DNA of 64,000 bases from Paraburkholderia unamae (GTDB taxonomy: Bacteria > Pseudomonadota > Gammaproteobacteria > Burkholderiales > Burkholderiaceae), in contig NZ_QLSU01000012.1 of assembly GCF_003268775.1 (NCBI RefSeq), forward strand, positions 124,001 through 188,000, given 5' to 3'. Made by a program: the position numbers and the translations under genes. The notes under the pieces are model-generated. The model was not told the origin of the DNA and made no database searches. It saw only the letters and a program-made list of their open reading frames with translations. Positions 61,672-64,000 of the stretch are shown here, piece after piece (position 1 is the first letter of the stretch; each line of letters opens with the position of its first letter).

Positions 61672-62529
61672 ATGCATAAACACTACCTCGCCACAATTTC
61701 CGTCGCCGCCTTGCTTCTCGCCGCATGCGGCAAGCAGGACGACACGGCTGCAAAATCCACGAGCGCCACCAGCAACAGCGCCGCGCCCCAGACGCAAGCG
61801 GCAGCACAGCCAGCGTCGGCTGCGGATGCCAACGCCGCGCCCGTCATCGACAGGAGCGCGTACACGCGCACCGTCTTCATGCAGTTGACCGACTTCACGG
61901 CCGACGACTGGAAAGACTTCGAAAAGACGACCATCGACGCCGTCGAGAATTCGAGCACCACGACCCCGGATCAACTGGCGGCCATCAAGTTTCCCGGTTA
62001 CGCCAGCATCACGAATCCGTTCGACAAGGACACCTTCCAGAAAGCGCACGCCCAGGACCTGACAATCACGGCCACGGCACCCGCGAAGATCCGCATCGTC
62101 CAGACGGTGCCCTCGCGCGACTTGCTGCCCGGCAATCCGCTCAAGGGCGAATACGTGATTCAGGCACTCTTTCACGACGGCGACATGCTGGGCTACTCGT
62201 TCACGGACAGCGCGACGAGCGTCACGCCCGACGGCAAGATCGTCGAAAAAAGGCTCGATCGCACGATCCGCTACAACCTCAAGTTCAACCGGAACATCAA
62301 TCAGGAGTTCCACAAGACCGTTTCCGTGGACGCGGCAAAGACCGTGGAATCGCGCATCCAGCGCGAAAACGGCGGCGCTGCATCCGTGCCCGTGATCCTC
62401 TACGGCACCGTGCAGTCGGTGGCCACGCAGACCTGGCCCACGAGCAGCAGCCTCGACGTCAACGTGCAGGTCGATGCCTATGAAGTCGGCTACGGCAAGG
62501 GCAAGGCGATCAAACCGCTGTTCGACTAA
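61672..62529 (+). CDS. Putative lipoprotein of unknown function
   Basis: A 285-residue protein with a lipobox (SVAALLLAAC, Cys about 18) and a Ser/Ala/Gln linker. The body (RTVFMQLTDFTADDWKDFEKTTIDAVENSS...; RIVQTVPSRDLLPGNPLKGEYVIQALFHDGDMLGYSF) is mixed alpha/beta and unfamiliar to me. It ends in a beta-rich segment (VNVQVDAYEVGYGKGKAIKPLFD). The ATG at 61672 is preferred over one at 61597 because it starts the signal peptide. It is followed 66 bp later by a CAP-domain lipoprotein gene. Confidence 0.75.
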   Translation: MHKHYLATISVAALLLAACGKQDDTAAKSTSATSNSAAPQTQAAAQPASAADANAAPVIDRSAYTRTVFMQLTDFTADDWKDFEKTTIDAVENSSTTTPDQLAAIKFPGYASITNPFDKDTFQKAHAQDLTITATAPAKIRIVQTVPSRDLLPGNPLKGEYVIQALFHDGDMLGYSFTDSATSVTPDGKIVEKRLDRTIRYNLKFNRNINQEFHKTVSVDAAKTVESRIQRENGGAASVPVILYGTVQSVATQTWPTSSSLDVNVQVDAYEVGYGKGKAIKPLFD

Positions 62530-62595
62530 ACGCGCCGTCGCGAGGCGTCGCACGCTGGCGCACAACACAACGACATCGATCATTCGGGGAACAAC

Positions 62596-63654
62596 GTGAA
62601 GGCCAATCTCTTCGCCTCGCAACGCGTGGCTTCCACCGTGTTGCTGAGTCTTCTTGCGGCTTGCGGTGGCGGCAGTGGCAGCAGCGGCGGTTCCTCGTCA
62701 TCGAACGCGTCGACGCCCTCTTCGAGCCCAGCCATTGCGCTCGTGCCATCCACCTCGGCAACGATCGCGGCATACGCCGAAACGGGCAACCCGATTGCCG
62801 ACAGCTTCGGATACCTGAACATGATCCGCGAGACCATGGGCCTGCGCGTGCTGGCGCAGGACGCCAACGTGGCCACCGCGTCGCAGCATCACGCGAACTA
62901 CCTCGTGGCGAACGACGCGCAAGGGCACGACGAGGTGGCGGGTCAGCCCGGCTTCACGGGCGTCGATCCGCAAACGCGCATCGCGGCGCTGCATCCCACG
63001 GCATATACCGGCGAGGTCACCATCACCGTGCAGTCGAACCAGCTGCCGGACAGCCTGTACGACATCGAAACGCTTTTCAACGCGCCGTTTCACCGCATCG
63101 TCATGCTTTCGGACTTCGCGCTGGCCGGCGTGGGCTACGGCACAAGCGATCAGGCGGGCGCGGTGAACCTGTATAGCGCGCTCAACGTCGATTTCGCCGA
63201 TAGCGCGAACAGTCTCGCGAGCAATCAACTCGTTGCGTACCCATACAGCGGCCAGACGGGCGCGCCTTACCAGTGGATCGCGAGCGAGAGCCCGAATCCG
63301 ATGAACGATGTGCCCAACTACATTGGCAACACGGTTGGCTATCCGGTCACGATCCAGGGCGCGACCGGCGACGCGCTCGTCATCTCTTCGTTCAGGATCG
63401 CCTCGAATGGCGCGGACGTGCCCTGCCAGGAAGTCGATCCGCAAACGGCGAGCATTGGCGGCGACCTGCACGGCGCGGCAATGTGCACGCCCTTCCAGCC
63501 ACTCACGCCCAATACGCCCTATACGGCCACGGTCGCGGGAACGAAGAACGGTCAGGCGTTCAATGTGAGCTGGAACTGGACGACGGCGACGGCCGCCGCC
63601 GTGCAAAAGCAGGCGGTCGGCGGCGCGCAGGGTATGAAGGTGACGATTGAGTAA
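62596..63654 (+). CDS. CAP-domain (SCP/YkwD-like) lipoprotein
   Basis: A 352-residue exported protein with a lipobox (VLLSLLAAC) and Gly/Ser-rich linker (to about residue 50). The CAP/SCP domain (about 65-190) shows LNMIRETMGLRVLAQDANVATASQHHANYLVANDAQGHDEVAGQPGFTG with its paired His, and a downstream FNAPFHRIVMLSDFALAGVGYG. A beta-sandwich-like C-terminal part follows (about 240-352). The start is a GTG with GGGGA 5 bases upstream. CAP proteins of bacteria are poorly understood; roles in envelope or secreted-lipid binding are proposed. Confidence 0.85.
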   Translation: MKANLFASQRVASTVLLSLLAACGGGSGSSGGSSSSNASTPSSSPAIALVPSTSATIAAYAETGNPIADSFGYLNMIRETMGLRVLAQDANVATASQHHANYLVANDAQGHDEVAGQPGFTGVDPQTRIAALHPTAYTGEVTITVQSNQLPDSLYDIETLFNAPFHRIVMLSDFALAGVGYGTSDQAGAVNLYSALNVDFADSANSLASNQLVAYPYSGQTGAPYQWIASESPNPMNDVPNYIGNTVGYPVTIQGATGDALVISSFRIASNGADVPCQEVDPQTASIGGDLHGAAMCTPFQPLTPNTPYTATVAGTKNGQAFNVSWNWTTATAAAVQKQAVGGAQGMKVTIE

Positions 63655-63669
63655 TCGTGGTCGCGCCGG

Positions 63670-64000
63670 TTAGCGCATACGCTTGCGCTCGCGCTTGATT
63701 TCGTACATCGAACGATCGGCGTATTCGATCAGCGTCGTCATCTCGACGCCGTCTTCCGGCAAGATGGCCACGCCCACGCTCACACCGAGATCGATGCGCT
63801 TGCCTTCGAATTCGAATGGCTCGCCCACCGTTTCCACGAGCCGGCGGCTGTACGCTTCGGCGTCCTTGCGCCCCGCGATGCCTGGCAGGATCATCGCGAA
63901 CTCGTCGCCGCCCACCCGCGCGGCCGTGTCGACACGGCGGCTGTTGCGCGCGATGCGCGAGGCGGTCTCGCGGATCGCAGCGTCCCCGGCGCGATGGCCA
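63670..64000 (-). CDS. Diguanylate cyclase (GGDEF), C-terminal part, cut by window edge
   Basis: The last 109 codons of a GGDEF protein; the gene continues beyond 64000. Visible are GHRAGDAAIRETASRIARNSRRVDTAARVGGDEFAMILPG with an intact GGDEF active site and SVGVAILPEDGVEMTTLIEYADRSMYEIKRERKR at the end. It should make cyclic di-GMP. No EAL domain follows it. Sensor domains, if any, lie outside the window. Confidence 0.92.
   Translation of the reverse strand, partial: GHRAGDAAIRETASRIARNSRRVDTAARVGGDEFAMILPGIAGRKDAEAYSRRLVETVGEPFEFEGKRIDLGVSVGVAILPEDGVEMTTLIEYADRSMYEIKRERKRMR

Overview
The window is a high-GC (roughly two-thirds G+C by eye) stretch of a betaproteobacterial chromosome, most like Paraburkholderia/Burkholderia/Caballeronia. 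This rests on familiar protein sequences, on the block recA-recX-DUF2889-sucCD-terC-pilA-pglL, on the block purC-purE-purK-tsaC beside fba-pyk-pgk-ilvE-waaF, and on a BpeAB-OprB-type efflux operon with its TetR regulator. It is mostly core chromosome. I see no insertion sequence, prophage, integrase, CRISPR array or rRNA. There is one tRNA gene, for Met (CAU).

Layout. 1-3.3 kb: start of an SDR dehydrogenase, then a divergent zinc uptake operon (znuA-znuC-znuB) behind a Zur-like operator. 3.4-5.7 kb: xylulokinase and S-formylglutathione hydrolase on the minus strand. 6.4-7.8 kb: an NCS2 purine permease. 8.0-15.2 kb: an RND tripartite efflux operon divergent from its TetR repressor, with a perfect inverted repeat lying between the -35 and -10 of the pump promoter. 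15.3-19.1 kb: an isochorismatase-type hydrolase divergent from a GlxA-type regulator, a CoxG-like protein, a DUF427 protein and a small exported protein. 19.4-25.2 kb: an envelope-maintenance block with a two-component system, an HtrA protease and PBP4 (dacB). 25.5-29.3 kb: a di-iron hydroxylase-type membrane protein, an SGNH lipoprotein and a Fic protein with its inhibitory motif.

29.5-38.0 kb: threonylcarbamoyl-AMP synthase, purK, purE, purC, class II aldolase, pyruvate kinase and phosphoglycerate kinase, all on the minus strand. 38.5-43.5 kb: ilvE, a small zinc protein, waaF, an NTF2-like protein, an alpha/beta hydrolase and a conserved hypothetical, on the plus strand. 43.6-50.2 kb: a BepA-like protease, moaC, a MazG-like pyrophosphohydrolase, a PglL O-oligosaccharyltransferase next to the type IV pilin it probably modifies, and a TerC protein. 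50.3-55.4 kb: sucCD, DUF2889, recX and recA with a LexA box in its promoter. 55.6-64 kb: a second two-component system, an MHS-family transporter, tRNA-Met, a LuxR-type regulator, two lipoproteins (one a CAP protein) and the end of a diguanylate cyclase.

I did not find a convincing undescribed multi-gene system. The best second looks are local: 11-bp direct repeats placed to activate dacB, the efflux operator embedded in its promoter, the pilA-pglL pair with a long prepilin leader and a Ser/Pro/Ala-rich disulphide loop, the autoinhibited Fic gene behind an AT-rich symmetric promoter, a 144-codon open extension in frame ahead of pyruvate kinase, and a 163-residue disordered extension on RecX.
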